DNA from: a bacterium
GTDB lineage: Bacteria > Armatimonadota > Zipacnadia > Zipacnadales > Zipacnadaceae
Direction: 5' to 3'
Length of the DNA: 64,000 bases
Assembly: GCA_030615605.1 (NCBI GenBank)
Contig: JAUWYY010000001.1
Coordinates: 124,001-188,000, forward strand
The notes below the pieces were generated by a model. That model saw nothing but the letters and a program-made list of their open reading frames with translations, made no database searches and was not told the DNA's origin. The position numbers and the translations under genes are program-made. This document shows positions 50,525 to 59,850 of this stretch, in pieces (positions within the stretch are counted from its first letter, which is position 1; each line of letters begins with the position of its first letter).

Positions 50525-52801
50525 CTGAGCATTCTAGACGATCTCAATCCACAACAACGTGAAGCAGTACAGGCCACTGACGGGCCGGTGCTGATCTTTG
50601 CCGGTGCCGGCAGCGGCAAGACCCGTGTGCTGACCTACCGTATTGCCTATCTGATTCACGAGCAGGACATAGCGCCTGAAAATATCTTGGCGGTCACCTT
50701 CACCAACAAGGCCGCCGACGAGATGAAAGAGCGCATTGAGCAGCTCGTAGGTGAGGAGGCAGCCAGGGTCTCGGCCGGCACCTTTCACTCGTTTTGCGCG
50801 CGCATGCTGCGGGCTGACGGTCAAGCCATCGGTATTGAGCCGACTTTTACGATCTATGATGACTCTGATCAGCGCGCGTTGGTCAAGGAGACCCTCTCGG
50901 CGCTCAATATAGACTCGGAGCAATACTCCCCGGACAATATCCACTGGGAGATCAGCCAGGCTAAAAACGAGCTGCAGGGGCCGTCAGACTACGCTCCCGC
51001 CCGTAACAATCCCCTGCAACGCGAAGCCCAGCGGGTCTACCACGCCTACCAGCAGCGGCTGCGGGCCAATAATGCCCTGGACTTCGACGATCTCATTATG
51101 AACGGTGTCAGGCTGCTGCAGGAGTCACAGAAGGTACGCGAGCATTATCAACAGCAGTACCACTACGTGCTGGTAGACGAATATCAGGATATCAACTTCG
51201 CCCAGTTTTCGTTGATTAGATCGCTCACTGACGGCCATCGCAACCTCTGTGTGGTGGGAGATGACGACCAGAGCATCTACGGGTGGCGCGGCGCCAATAT
51301 CCGGCTGATTCTGGCCTTCGAAGAGCACTTTCCTGACGCGCGGATCTTCAAGCTGGAGCAAAACTACCGCTCGACGGGCAATATCATCCACTGTGCCCAC
51401 GACGTCATCAAGCACAACCAGGGCCGCGCCGACAAGCAGATGTGGACTGACAACGCACCGGGCAATAAGCCCGTAGTATATCACGCGGTCAACGAGCAGG
51501 AGGAAGCCGAGTGGGTGGTGGGCCGAATCCATACTGACTTGCTGGTGGATGACGCTGATCCCGGCGACTACGCCATACTGTATCGCACTAATGCAATGTC
51601 ACGGATTATTGAAGAGACGCTCTTGCAAGCCGCTATTGCCTACGCGATAGTCGGGGGTACGCGCTTCTATGATCGCGCCGAGATAAAAGATGTTGTCGCC
51701 TACCTGAAGGCGCTGTATAACCCCAATGATTCGCTGTCTTTGCGCCGCATAATCAACCGGCCCACCCGTGGCATCGGCGCCCGGACGATGCAGGTTCTTG
51801 ACAGCACGGTCCAGCGGTTGGACAAGCCGTTGCTCGATGTCTGCGGGATGCCGGAAGTCACGGAGGAACTGCGACTTGCCCAGCAGCACGCTGTGGCCGA
51901 CTTCTATGATATGATGGACGCGCTACGTCGCCGTTGCGAGGAATTGTCCCTGCGCCAGTTTGTGCAGGAAGTGGTCACCAGCAGCGACTATCTACCCCGC
52001 CTGCAGCAGTCGGGGAGCGCTGACGATGCCGAGCGCGCTGACAACGTGCGGGAGTTCATCACGGCCGCAGCCCGCTTTGAAAGCTCCGCCGAAGATCCCT
52101 CCCTGGACTCTTTCCTCGAGCATATCTCTTTGATCTCCGACATTGACCAGGCCGAGTCGCTAGAATCAACTGTCTCGCTGATGACGCTGCACAGCGCCAA
52201 GGGCCTGGAATTTCCCCAGGTTTTCCTGGTGGGCCTGGAGGAAGAGGTATTACCGCATTACCGCAGCATGGGTGATCCGGCGGAGATAGAAGAAGAGCGC
52301 CGCCTGTGTTATGTGGGGATGACGCGGGCCCAGGAGCGGCTGTATCTTAGTCACTGCAGCCGCCGGACAGTCTTCGGCGATACCCAGCACCGGGAGCCGT
52401 CGCGCTTTCTGGCGCACCTGCCTGACGATTTGATCCAGCACGAGGGCACAATGCCGTCGGCCCGCCGCGTCAAGACTCCGCAACTGGAATCGGAGATGGC
52501 GATGACCGGTCGGCGGCTTGACCTGACCAGCATACTCTCGCGGGCGAAATCGGCTAAGAGTGAGCCGCAGACCGAGCCTTCACCGCTCGAATCCCCTGAA
52601 CCTGCGGCTAAGAGAGAGAAGACCGAGCCGCACACTGCCGGGGATTATTCGGTAGGGGACAGGGTAAAGCACAGCAAGTTTGGCGAGGGGATGGTGGTCA
52701 GCATCAAGCCGGACAGCGCCGGCGACATTATCGTGGTGGCCTTTCCCGACGTTGGCATAAAGAAGCTGCTGGCCGAGTACGCCGGCCTGGAGAAGGTCTA
52801 G
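50525..52801 (+). CDS. pcrA: UvrD/PcrA-type DNA helicase
   Basis: 758 residues. All SF1A motifs are present: Q motif LNPQQREAV, Walker A FAGAGSGKTRVLTYR, VTFTNKAADEMKERI, Walker B DEYQDIN, GDDDQSIYGWRGA, LEQNYRST, TLHSAKGLEFPQVF and VGMTRAQERLYL. The C-terminal SH3-like tail (VKHSKFGEGMVV) is that of PcrA. No ATG or GTG precedes the Q motif in frame; a CTG at 50525 behind GGGGTG is the likely start, as the internal GTG at 50588 would delete the Q motif. Works in nucleotide excision repair and replication. Confidence 0.93.
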   Translation: MSILDDLNPQQREAVQATDGPVLIFAGAGSGKTRVLTYRIAYLIHEQDIAPENILAVTFTNKAADEMKERIEQLVGEEAARVSAGTFHSFCARMLRADGQAIGIEPTFTIYDDSDQRALVKETLSALNIDSEQYSPDNIHWEISQAKNELQGPSDYAPARNNPLQREAQRVYHAYQQRLRANNALDFDDLIMNGVRLLQESQKVREHYQQQYHYVLVDEYQDINFAQFSLIRSLTDGHRNLCVVGDDDQSIYGWRGANIRLILAFEEHFPDARIFKLEQNYRSTGNIIHCAHDVIKHNQGRADKQMWTDNAPGNKPVVYHAVNEQEEAEWVVGRIHTDLLVDDADPGDYAILYRTNAMSRIIEETLLQAAIAYAIVGGTRFYDRAEIKDVVAYLKALYNPNDSLSLRRIINRPTRGIGARTMQVLDSTVQRLDKPLLDVCGMPEVTEELRLAQQHAVADFYDMMDALRRRCEELSLRQFVQEVVTSSDYLPRLQQSGSADDAERADNVREFITAAARFESSAEDPSLDSFLEHISLISDIDQAESLESTVSLMTLHSAKGLEFPQVFLVGLEEEVLPHYRSMGDPAEIEEERRLCYVGMTRAQERLYLSHCSRRTVFGDTQHREPSRFLAHLPDDLIQHEGTMPSARRVKTPQLESEMAMTGRRLDLTSILSRAKSAKSEPQTEPSPLESPEPAAKREKTEPHTAGDYSVGDRVKHSKFGEGMVVSIKPDSAGDIIVVAFPDVGIKKLLAEYAGLEKV

Positions 52802-52872
52802 TCGCAGTCACGCATAGGGGTCGGGGCAAGGATGCCGCTTCTACCAGCACTTGATCTATGTATACGGTAGGA

Positions 52873-52888
52873 GGGACATTCTTGTCCC
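52873..52888. repeat. perfect 6-bp hairpin GGGACA-TTCT-TGTCCC
   Basis: A short perfect palindrome between pcrA and the convergent membrane protein gene. It could be a weak terminator or a small genomic repeat; seen once in this window. Confidence 0.4.
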
Positions 52889-52892
52889 GATA

Positions 52893-53981
52893 TTACTCGG
52901 TTTGAGGGGTCGTGGCAGACGGATCAGCTTCGTTCCCAAAGTGACTTCCCTGCAAAATTCGTTCCTCGTCCTCATCAATACCCCAGTATTGAACCTCGCC
53001 TTGCTCAATCATAGCTCGCCGCTCGTGGTTGAAGCTCTGCAGCGCCTGATGTGCCGGCCACAGGGAAATGACTGAGAGCAGGAAGAACGCGGCGAAGGTC
53101 GGGGGCAGCAGCGTCCGCAGGCTAGCCAAATAAGTGCGGGCCTTGCCCATGCGCAGGTGTCCAGGTTGATACCTGCGTTTTAGCAAGACCACTATTAGCA
53201 CGAGAGCCAACCAAGCCGTCACTCCCACACCTGAAGCAATTGAGGTCTCTGTACCAAACAGCATGTCGGCGTCCCATACAGAAATTGACTGGGTATTGGC
53301 CCAGTTGTTCACGACCTGCCAGGATACGGCCAAAGAACCAACGAGTAACAGCCACTGCCAATAACACCACGTGAGGAGGCGAGGCTCCTCGCGCCGGTAT
53401 CGCGCCCCGACGGAAAGAAGTCCTACTACAACCCACAAGCCAAGGACAGCAGCCGTGTGAAGCCATGCCGTCCAGGCATTGAGCAATCCTTTGAAAAGAG
53501 GCTCCCAAACTAGCATCTCTTCTTGCACATGTATGATCTCTCGGATCTGCTTTATCCATTGGCGCTTAGCTTGCATATCTTGCTCATAGAACTCAGCCAG
53601 GTCGGCGCGGCGGTGTTGCTGCATGTACGCTGCAAAGGCATCTACATAAGCCTCGCGCTGGCGTTCGAGTGATTCCTCGCGAGATGATGAGCTCCTAATC
53701 TCATCCCGCTGCTTTTGCGAAAGAAATGGTCCGGCGGCCATTGGGCTGATGGCGCCTCCGACCAGGCCATCACACATCCAGTAGGCATCTACCCGCATGA
53801 GGTGGCCCAGCCGTGCAGTAGCCTCGTAGTACAGGATGGCCTCATCGTGCTTGCCAGCGGCTCTCAACTGCTCCCCGAGGCCGACAAGAGTGCGACCGAG
53901 AGAGCGCAGTCCGGAATAGAATGCGGCGTCCGTGGAAAATCGGATAGAAACTGTTTCCTGGACGGTGAGCGCCGAGGGCAT
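52893..53981 (-). CDS. membrane protein, probable C-terminal part of an amber-split gene
   Basis: 362 residues. The first 120 residues are helical and TPR-like (LRAAGKHDEAILYYEATARL); four hydrophobic helices follow between about residues 165 and 310 (AAVLGLWVVVGLLSVGA, WLLLVGSLAVSW, AWLALVLIVVLL, FAAFFLLSVISL), then a charged tail. The frame continues without a stop upstream to a single TAG at 54021-54023, beyond which the same frame encodes a TPR-like protein. No ribosome site precedes this ATG. Best read as the second half of a ~577-residue protein. Confidence 0.65.
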   Translation of the reverse strand: MPSALTVQETVSIRFSTDAAFYSGLRSLGRTLVGLGEQLRAAGKHDEAILYYEATARLGHLMRVDAYWMCDGLVGGAISPMAAGPFLSQKQRDEIRSSSSREESLERQREAYVDAFAAYMQQHRRADLAEFYEQDMQAKRQWIKQIREIIHVQEEMLVWEPLFKGLLNAWTAWLHTAAVLGLWVVVGLLSVGARYRREEPRLLTWCYWQWLLLVGSLAVSWQVVNNWANTQSISVWDADMLFGTETSIASGVGVTAWLALVLIVVLLKRRYQPGHLRMGKARTYLASLRTLLPPTFAAFFLLSVISLWPAHQALQSFNHERRAMIEQGEVQYWGIDEDEERILQGSHFGNEADPSATTPQTE

Positions 53982-54020
53982 ACGAATTGTCTCTAGAAAG
54001 CGCAGAACGCACCTGCCAGC

Positions 54021-54629
54021 CTACACTTGGTACATACTCCAATGAGGTTTGCTAACCGCGGCTCCAAGAGCGACGAATGCCTGTTCATCCTTATGCTGAG
54101 CGAGATAGGTGTACGCAAGCAGGTAGCCGCAGGCGGAGTTCTGAGGGGCTAATCCCTGAGCATGTTCGAGTAGTCGTTCTGCTCGCCGCAGATTGCTCAT
54201 TTCGGAGGCCGTGTATTTGACCTCCTTCTGGCGTCGAGCACCGTATTCTTCCTTCCGCTCTATCTTTGGGCTACGAGCCAGAAGATACACCGCATACCGC
54301 AAGTACGGAGCTGGTGAGTCAGGCCAAAGAGAAATGGCTCGCTCAAAAGCCTGGTCAGGGGACCACGATTCGACAGACAGACCGTACCATTCTGGTGACG
54401 ACACTGCATGGGCCCGTACCTCAGCAAAGCCGAGCCAAACCTTAGCGTCTCGGCTGTATTGGCGGGATAGCTTCTCACCATGGGGCTTGTTGAGCCATAT
54501 TGCGGCGGGAGGCCGCTCCAATTGAAAGATTAGATAGGTTCCCCACAAGCTCTGTCGCAGTTGTGGGACTGCTACAAGCAGTATGATAGCCACGGAAATC
54601 AGAATTATGGTGAGTCTAGTTGTGTTCAT
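54021..54629 (-). CDS. TPR-like protein with N-terminal membrane helix, N-terminal part of an amber-split gene
   Basis: 202 residues from ATG 54629. A signal-anchor at about residues 6-26 (LTIILISVAIILLVAV) is followed by helical pairs of TPR character (DQAFERAISLWPDSPAPYLR, LRRAERLLEHAQGLAPQNSA, QHKDEQAFVALGAA). It ends at a TAG in the middle of a repeat, and thirteen sense codons later the same frame runs into the membrane protein at 53981. A TGG to TAG change would explain the split. Confidence 0.65.
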   Translation of the reverse strand: MNTTRLTIILISVAIILLVAVPQLRQSLWGTYLIFQLERPPAAIWLNKPHGEKLSRQYSRDAKVWLGFAEVRAHAVSSPEWYGLSVESWSPDQAFERAISLWPDSPAPYLRYAVYLLARSPKIERKEEYGARRQKEVKYTASEMSNLRRAERLLEHAQGLAPQNSACGYLLAYTYLAQHKDEQAFVALGAAVSKPHWSMYQV

Positions 54630-54808
54630 ATCGGCCAAGATTTGTTATTTGGCTCTTACTAGCTTGTATCTTCTTCAAGTCGGCGATAGATTCCTTGTCG
54701 AGTTGTCGGCAAATGCGCCATAGCCCCCCGGCAGCCTCGGCAGCAGTTCCCCGTAGCCGGTGAGGCGTAGATAGATGCCGACGGCAAACCTTCTCGGAAT
54801 GGGGGCGA

Positions 54809-56932
54809 GTGAGGAGGTATTCTGAGGCGGCCAGAGAAGGGGTCAACGGCGATTACTTCACCGGCAGCATCACGTTACCACAGTTGGGGGGGGGCAGACT
54901 CGTGTCTTCAGGGCGGGGCAGTTCTAACCCATCATATAGCACAGTGCTCTCCACCAGCGTGGCGGTGGCGTGCGCAGTAGGGGCGCTTATCTTATTGATG
55001 GTGCCGCTGCCCGCGTGGGTGGTGGATGTGCTGCTGGCGGCCAATGTGGCCGGAGCTACCGGCCTGCTGCTGATGGCCATCCTCACCCCCCGGCCGGTAG
55101 AGCTTTCCACGCTTCCCAGTATGGTAGTGCTCTCCAGCCTGGCGCGAGTGCTGCTGGCTCTGGCGGTTGCGCGGCTGGTGGTTACCAGTACCAGCGGCCA
55201 CGCCGGCCACCTGGCGGTGACTCTGGCGGAGGTGGCCGGACTGAATAATCCGGTCGCCAGTCTGGGGTGCCTGCTGACCCTGGCGGTGGTGCAGTTCGTG
55301 GTCGTCACCGCCGGCGTGACGCGCCTCGCCGAGGTGGCGGCGCGTTTTGCACTTGATGCCCTGCCCGGCAAGCAACTTATTGTGGAGAGTGCCGGGCGCG
55401 CCAACGGAGCGAGCGCCTCGACTGCTACAGATTTGGAACGGGAAGCCAATTTCTACGGTGCAATGGACGGAGCTGCGCGCTTCTTGCGAGGAGAGACGAT
55501 TGCGGTGGTGGCGATCGTCGCACTCACCCCGCTGGTGCGGCTGGCGGCGACGGGGCTGCAAGGGGGAGCCTGGCAGGGACTGGCTGTAACTGTGGCTGGT
55601 CATGGGTTGGTGATATTGGTACCGGCGCTGCTGGTGGGAGCCGCTACTGCGATTATGGTGGCCCGAGCCAGCGCGTCGTCGGGGCTGGCCGAGGAGGTCA
55701 GCCAGCAGTTATTCGGTAGCCCAGCGGTGATATTCGGTGTAGCTCTGGCGTGTATGGTACTGGCGCTGGTACCGGGTGTGGCCAAGCTGCCGCTGCTGGC
55801 TGTGGCCGTCGGGTTGGCTATCTGGGGGTGGTTTCTGGCAGTGCGCGGCACTGAGCCAAAGCAGGAGACAGCACCGCAGCTAGCCACAACTGAGACGCCG
55901 AGCAGTGCAGTCGCCCCGCAACTACAACTGGGCTGGGGCCTGCTTGATTTGCTGGAGGAGGGCGAGCGGCCGCTGCTTGATGAGCTGGCGCGTCTGCGTG
56001 ATGAGATGTCCGCGCACCTTGGTTTCAGCCTGCCGGGCTTCGTGGTCACAGATTCGGAAAAGCTGGCGATTGACCAGTACCAGGTGGTATTTCGCGGCAG
56101 CGTGCTGGGCAGCGGCTATCTGCGCTTGAGTCGCAAGCTGGCGACTGCACCGCGGGCCGAACTGCTTCCCGATGAGGGAGTAGTTGTCGAGTTGCCTGAT
56201 GGTCGCTATGGCAAGTGGGTCAGAGCCGAACCAACGCAGCGTGCTTACCGGGACGAGGTCAGGCTGCTTGACCCGGTGCAATTCTTGATAGAGCACCTGC
56301 GCTGGCTGCTGCGCACCCAGGCCGCCCGGTTTATTGACACTCAGCGGGCCAGTGAACTGCTAGAACAGCTCCAGACGACGCATCAGGCAGTAGTCGCTGA
56401 GGCGCGCGCGGCGGGGCTGTCGGCCTCAATGCTGGCTGAGGTGGGCAGTAAGCTGCTGGTGCAGGGCATCCCGCTGGGCGATCCGGTGGCGCTGATCGAG
56501 GCGCTGGCGGCGGGGTTGAATCAGGGGGCAGACTCAGATGAACTGGCGAACATGGCGCGCCGGCGCATGTCTGGGGTAATCACGCAGATGGTTGCCCCTG
56601 ACGGAATAGTCGGTGTCATCACTCTGGCGCCAGCAGTGGAACGGAAGTTGCTGGAAGTAGAGCACGAGTCCGGAGAAGAGCTGGTGGCACTGGGGCCTGA
56701 TGAAGCTGGATGTTGGCGGCTTGTGCTGGAGGACCTGGTAGCGCAGCACCGGCTGGCCGACCGACCAATGGTGCTGCTGTGCGACCGTCAGATCCGTCCT
56801 ATTCTGGCAGAATTGGTCGAGGCTGCAGTGCCATCGTTGATTGTATTGGAGCCCGATGAGCTGGCCGCAGAGACCGAAGTTGATAGTCTGCATGCGATAA
56901 CTCTCAGAGAATTGGCAGAAGTCAGCCCGTAG
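54809..56932 (+). CDS. flhA: flagellar export apparatus protein FlhA
   Basis: 707 residues from a GTG. The N-terminal half has about seven to eight hydrophobic helices; the cytoplasmic FHIPEP loop is clear in ARFALDALPGKQLIVESAGR and EREANFYGAMDGAARFLRGE. The C-terminal half (residues about 370-707) is the soluble export-gate domain. It forms the proton-driven gate of the flagellar type III system. A run of nine Gs lies within the first 30 codons (54885-54893 area). The sigma factor follows by 40 nt, but FlhF and FlhG, usually between them, are absent. Confidence 0.93.
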   Translation: MRRYSEAAREGVNGDYFTGSITLPQLGGGRLVSSGRGSSNPSYSTVLSTSVAVACAVGALILLMVPLPAWVVDVLLAANVAGATGLLLMAILTPRPVELSTLPSMVVLSSLARVLLALAVARLVVTSTSGHAGHLAVTLAEVAGLNNPVASLGCLLTLAVVQFVVVTAGVTRLAEVAARFALDALPGKQLIVESAGRANGASASTATDLEREANFYGAMDGAARFLRGETIAVVAIVALTPLVRLAATGLQGGAWQGLAVTVAGHGLVILVPALLVGAATAIMVARASASSGLAEEVSQQLFGSPAVIFGVALACMVLALVPGVAKLPLLAVAVGLAIWGWFLAVRGTEPKQETAPQLATTETPSSAVAPQLQLGWGLLDLLEEGERPLLDELARLRDEMSAHLGFSLPGFVVTDSEKLAIDQYQVVFRGSVLGSGYLRLSRKLATAPRAELLPDEGVVVELPDGRYGKWVRAEPTQRAYRDEVRLLDPVQFLIEHLRWLLRTQAARFIDTQRASELLEQLQTTHQAVVAEARAAGLSASMLAEVGSKLLVQGIPLGDPVALIEALAAGLNQGADSDELANMARRRMSGVITQMVAPDGIVGVITLAPAVERKLLEVEHESGEELVALGPDEAGCWRLVLEDLVAQHRLADRPMVLLCDRQIRPILAELVEAAVPSLIVLEPDELAAETEVDSLHAITLRELAEVSP

Positions 56933-56972
56933 CAGCCGGCAACCGCCAATAAGTGTCAGGTGGTAGCATGAT

Positions 56973-57698
56973 GTGGCCCAGCCGATGAACGAACAAGAGC
57001 GTGATAGTCTAATCGAGGAGCACGTTGACCTGGTTCGATATATTGTCGGCCGTGTGACGGTGACGTTGCCGGAGAGTGTGGATCGCGAGGATCTGATTAG
57101 TGCCGGCATAATTGGACTGATCAAGGCGGTTGACCGGTTTGATTCGGCGCGGGGCGTGAAATTTGAAACATATGCCAGCACGGTGATTCGCGGCGAGGTG
57201 ATGGAATCTCTGAGAGCCCGGGACTGGGCGCCGCGCAGCTTGCGTCGGCAGGGGCGAGAAATTGCTCGCACCATAGGTGAGCTTGAGGTGCAACTGGGTT
57301 ATCCGCCCAGTGATGATGAGATCGCCGAGGCACTGCAGATGGACGTTGCAGAGTATCATGAGGTGTTAGGCAAGATCAGCGGCACATTGGTGTTGTCGCT
57401 GGACGAAATAATGGAAAATCAGCCCCACCTGCGACCGGACCCAATGAAGGCAGACCGGGATGTCGGCTACAGGAATCCGGCCGATGCTTTCGAACAGGCC
57501 GAGATCCAACAGATGATTGCCCAGGCCATCGAGCAACTGCCCGAGCGCGAGAAACACATTGTTGCCCTGTACTATCAGGAAGACCTGACCCTGCGCGAAA
57601 TTGGCGAGGTGCTGGGGGTTACTGAATCGCGCATCTGTCAAATTCACGCTCAGGCCATCAGCCGTCTGCACGGCCACCTCTCAAGCCATCTGGAATGA
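56973..57698 (+). CDS. fliA: sigma-28/WhiG-type RNA polymerase sigma factor
   Basis: 241 residues from a GTG with AGGTGG 9 nt upstream. Regions 2, 3 and 4 are all present: YIVGRV and DREDLISAGIIGLIKAVDRF (2), FETYASTVIRGEVMESLRARDW (2.4/3.0), LGYPPSDDEIAEAL (3) and DLTLREIGEVLGVTESRICQ with IHAQAI (4). Lack of region 1 and the length fit flagellar sigma-28. Linked to flhA here, with flgM and a sigma-28 promoter near 39.7 kb. Confidence 0.93.
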   Translation: MAQPMNEQERDSLIEEHVDLVRYIVGRVTVTLPESVDREDLISAGIIGLIKAVDRFDSARGVKFETYASTVIRGEVMESLRARDWAPRSLRRQGREIARTIGELEVQLGYPPSDDEIAEALQMDVAEYHEVLGKISGTLVLSLDEIMENQPHLRPDPMKADRDVGYRNPADAFEQAEIQQMIAQAIEQLPEREKHIVALYYQEDLTLREIGEVLGVTESRICQIHAQAISRLHGHLSSHLE

Positions 57699-57702
57699 TT
57701 TC

Positions 57703-57778
57703 GCGGGCCGGCACGGCCCTTCGCCCACCACGGTCGGGCCTATGGCACTGGCGTCACGCCTCGGCCGTGTCGGCCCGC
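57703..57778. other. long-armed hairpin between convergent genes
   Basis: Arms of 14 nt (GCGGGCCGGCACGG and CCGTGTCGGCCCGC) match at 13 positions, 48 nt apart. There is no T-run. It may protect mRNA ends or help termination of both fliA and the zinc-ribbon gene. Confidence 0.6.
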
Positions 57779-57791
57779 CTTGGAAACTGCG

Positions 57792-58577
57792 TCATCTCAT
57801 CAACGAGGCCTGTTTGGCCGGTGCCGAGGACCTAAGTGTTTCTACGATTGCCGGAATGGCGTTGATAATCAGGACGGCGATCACTACCAGGCTGATAATG
57901 ATCATAGTGCCGGCAGTGCTCCTGATATCCTCATCAGAGCTGAACTTCAGGGCAATGCCGATTATCAGGCCCAGGGGTGGGCAGAATACAGCGGTGAGCA
58001 GCAAGCCCCAGTAGGTCACCGCGGTCAAGGAGACGATTGTCGGCTTCGTCCCTGCTTTCACGTCCTGTATTGCTCGGCTGGCTCTGGCAGCGCGCTGGAT
58101 GAGTCCGATGAAGCTTAGAAGGCCGGCAAAGCCTAGCATAGTAGCTGCTGCCGCCAGAATGCGGGGGTCACTGAGCGCGCTCCAGGTGCGCAGGTCAGCG
58201 AGAGTAAGTGTGCGAATCTCGGCCAGCCCCAGCTTGTGCACCTGCAGTATGCCAAAGGCCAGCAAGGCCAGAGTGGGCAGGGCCACCAGGGCGGCGGTGA
58301 CATAACAACTGAGTCGCTCGTGGACAAGTCGCCCAGCTTCCTGCTGGTCAAAAACTCGCAGGCGCGTCTCCTTGGAGGTTTCGCCGGGCTTAGCTTGTCC
58401 GGCGCCCGCGCCTCCTCCGGAGACCTCAGCAGCGCGCCGCGCGGTCAGCGAATCCTCTTGCAGTTCTTTCTTTTTCGCCAGCTCTGCCTGGACCAGATCG
58501 GCTCCACAATTCATACAGATAGTGTCGGTTGGTTGAATCTGTTCGTCACAGGTTGGACACCTTGTGATGATCTTCAT
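57792..58577 (-). CDS. zinc-ribbon membrane protein
   Basis: 261 residues. An N-terminal zinc ribbon (CPTCDEQIQPTDTICMNCG: two C-x2-C pairs) is followed by a charged linker and about four hydrophobic helices (residues 92-115, 140-160, 185-210, 222-245). Zinc-ribbon plus DUF4190-like membrane proteins of this plan are common but uncharacterised. It lies 35 nt after the lytic transglycosylase on the same strand but with opposite-facing neighbours. Confidence 0.7.
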   Translation of the reverse strand: MKIITRCPTCDEQIQPTDTICMNCGADLVQAELAKKKELQEDSLTARRAAEVSGGGAGAGQAKPGETSKETRLRVFDQQEAGRLVHERLSCYVTAALVALPTLALLAFGILQVHKLGLAEIRTLTLADLRTWSALSDPRILAAAATMLGFAGLLSFIGLIQRAARASRAIQDVKAGTKPTIVSLTAVTYWGLLLTAVFCPPLGLIIGIALKFSSDEDIRSTAGTMIIISLVVIAVLIINAIPAIVETLRSSAPAKQASLMR

Positions 58578-58612
58578 AGTGCTTATCCTTCAGCGTGGCC
58601 TGTCGCAGAGCC

Positions 58613-59692
58613 CTACGGATAACCAGCGTGAAAAAGATCGTGGAACTGCTGTGTAACTTTGGTAATGTAGCGCCGTGTCTCGGGAAACGGGGGTACGCCA
58701 CCATACTCTTTAACTGCGTTTGGCCCGGCATTGTAGCAGGCCAGGGCCAGGGCACACTGTCGGTAGTTGGTCTCCCCGCGAAATTGTCTGAGATACTTGG
58801 CCAGGTATTCGACGCCCCCGCGGATATTCTCCGGGAAGTAATAGGCGTCGGCGACCCCCAGCCCTCGGGCTGTGCCGGGCATTAGCTGCATCAGCCCCTG
58901 AGCACCAGCATGCGAGCGACAGGTGGGATCAAAGCTTGATTCGGCCAGAATTACGCTGAATATGAGGCGATGATCAATTGTGTAGTCGGCTCCCACGTTG
59001 TGACAGTGATATAGTACCCACTCAATGATCCGCTCTCGCTGGAGCTTTGACAGGTTGGGGTTGTGTCTGGCTATCCATTGCTGCCAGATCTCTATTCTCT
59101 CGGGAGCGTATAGCTCTGGCGGAACTGACTGTGGTGGTCGAGGGATGTCCGCAGCTCCGGTAGCTGGCGTGGCTGGGGATACCAGTGATTGAGGCAGCCT
59201 TTCAGCAACCGGCCCCTCATCTGTAGAAAAAGCCCCCGGCAGATGTCTCTCGGCGATGATGTGCTCGACCTGCAGATGCTCGCGGTTCTCAGGATCTTCG
59301 GGCACTCTGGCCAGCACAGCTACGCGCTGTCCGACCTCTATCTCCCCTATCGACTCAGGACAGTCCAAAGCAACAGCCACGCCGGCGTCGGTCTGCAGCA
59401 ACAGGCGCCTGCTCGCTGGGTCGCTGGCCTCCGAGCCGGGGCTGATAATTGCAACAATCTCGCCACGCAACTCCAGGACCATCCCCCTGAGCGAGGGGTC
59501 AAGGCTGGCCAGAGCTTGAGGCGGAAGGTCAGTGATGGGATCAAGCTGCTGACGAGCAGCCAGATAACGACTGACCGGTGAGGTTGTCTGGCTATCTGCC
59601 GCAAGCGGGAGGGCAGCAGATGCCAGCAGCACAACCATCAGCGCGCCCATCCCCCGGCGCAGTAGATTTTCTGGCCAACCCGCTAATCTCAT
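58613..59692 (-). CDS. lytic transglycosylase (SLT domain), exported
   Basis: 359 residues from ATG 59692; longer readings would run through tRNA-Glu and are rejected. Signal segment at about residues 13-33 (GMGALMVVLLASAALPLA). The middle shows a small beta domain (MVLELRGEIVAIISPGSE). The SLT domain fills residues about 220-359: catalytic Glu in FSVILAESSFDPTCRS, then GAQGLMQLMPGTARGLG and ALACYNAGPNAV. It cleaves peptidoglycan glycan strands. No clear ribosome site precedes the ATG, while TATATT lies 8-9 nt before it, so the mRNA may be nearly leaderless. Confidence 0.9.
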   Translation of the reverse strand: MRLAGWPENLLRRGMGALMVVLLASAALPLAADSQTTSPVSRYLAARQQLDPITDLPPQALASLDPSLRGMVLELRGEIVAIISPGSEASDPASRRLLLQTDAGVAVALDCPESIGEIEVGQRVAVLARVPEDPENREHLQVEHIIAERHLPGAFSTDEGPVAERLPQSLVSPATPATGAADIPRPPQSVPPELYAPERIEIWQQWIARHNPNLSKLQRERIIEWVLYHCHNVGADYTIDHRLIFSVILAESSFDPTCRSHAGAQGLMQLMPGTARGLGVADAYYFPENIRGGVEYLAKYLRQFRGETNYRQCALALACYNAGPNAVKEYGGVPPFPETRRYITKVTQQFHDLFHAGYP

Positions 59693-59753
59693 ACTGTTAT
59701 AATATACCCTGGTGGGTTGGGCCGAATACCACGCGGCTGGGCTATGAGTCGAA

Positions 59754-59829
59754 TGGTACCCCCACGGGGAGTCGAACCCCGGCTTCCGGACTGAGAATCC
59801 GGCGTCCTCAACCACTAGACTATGGGGGC
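59754..59829 (-). tRNA. tRNA-Glu (CTC)
   Basis: 76 nt including encoded CCA. The acceptor stem is GCCCCCA / TGGGGGT, the anticodon loop TTCTCAG gives CTC, and the T arm reads GGGGTTCGACTCCCC. Confidence 0.96.
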
Positions 59830-59850
59830 ACCTGAGAGCTTGTTGCGGTT

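Noticed and set aside
59693-59815. Upstream extension of the lytic transglycosylase
   Set aside because: It would translate through tRNA-Glu, and the signal peptide lies just after the ATG at 59692.
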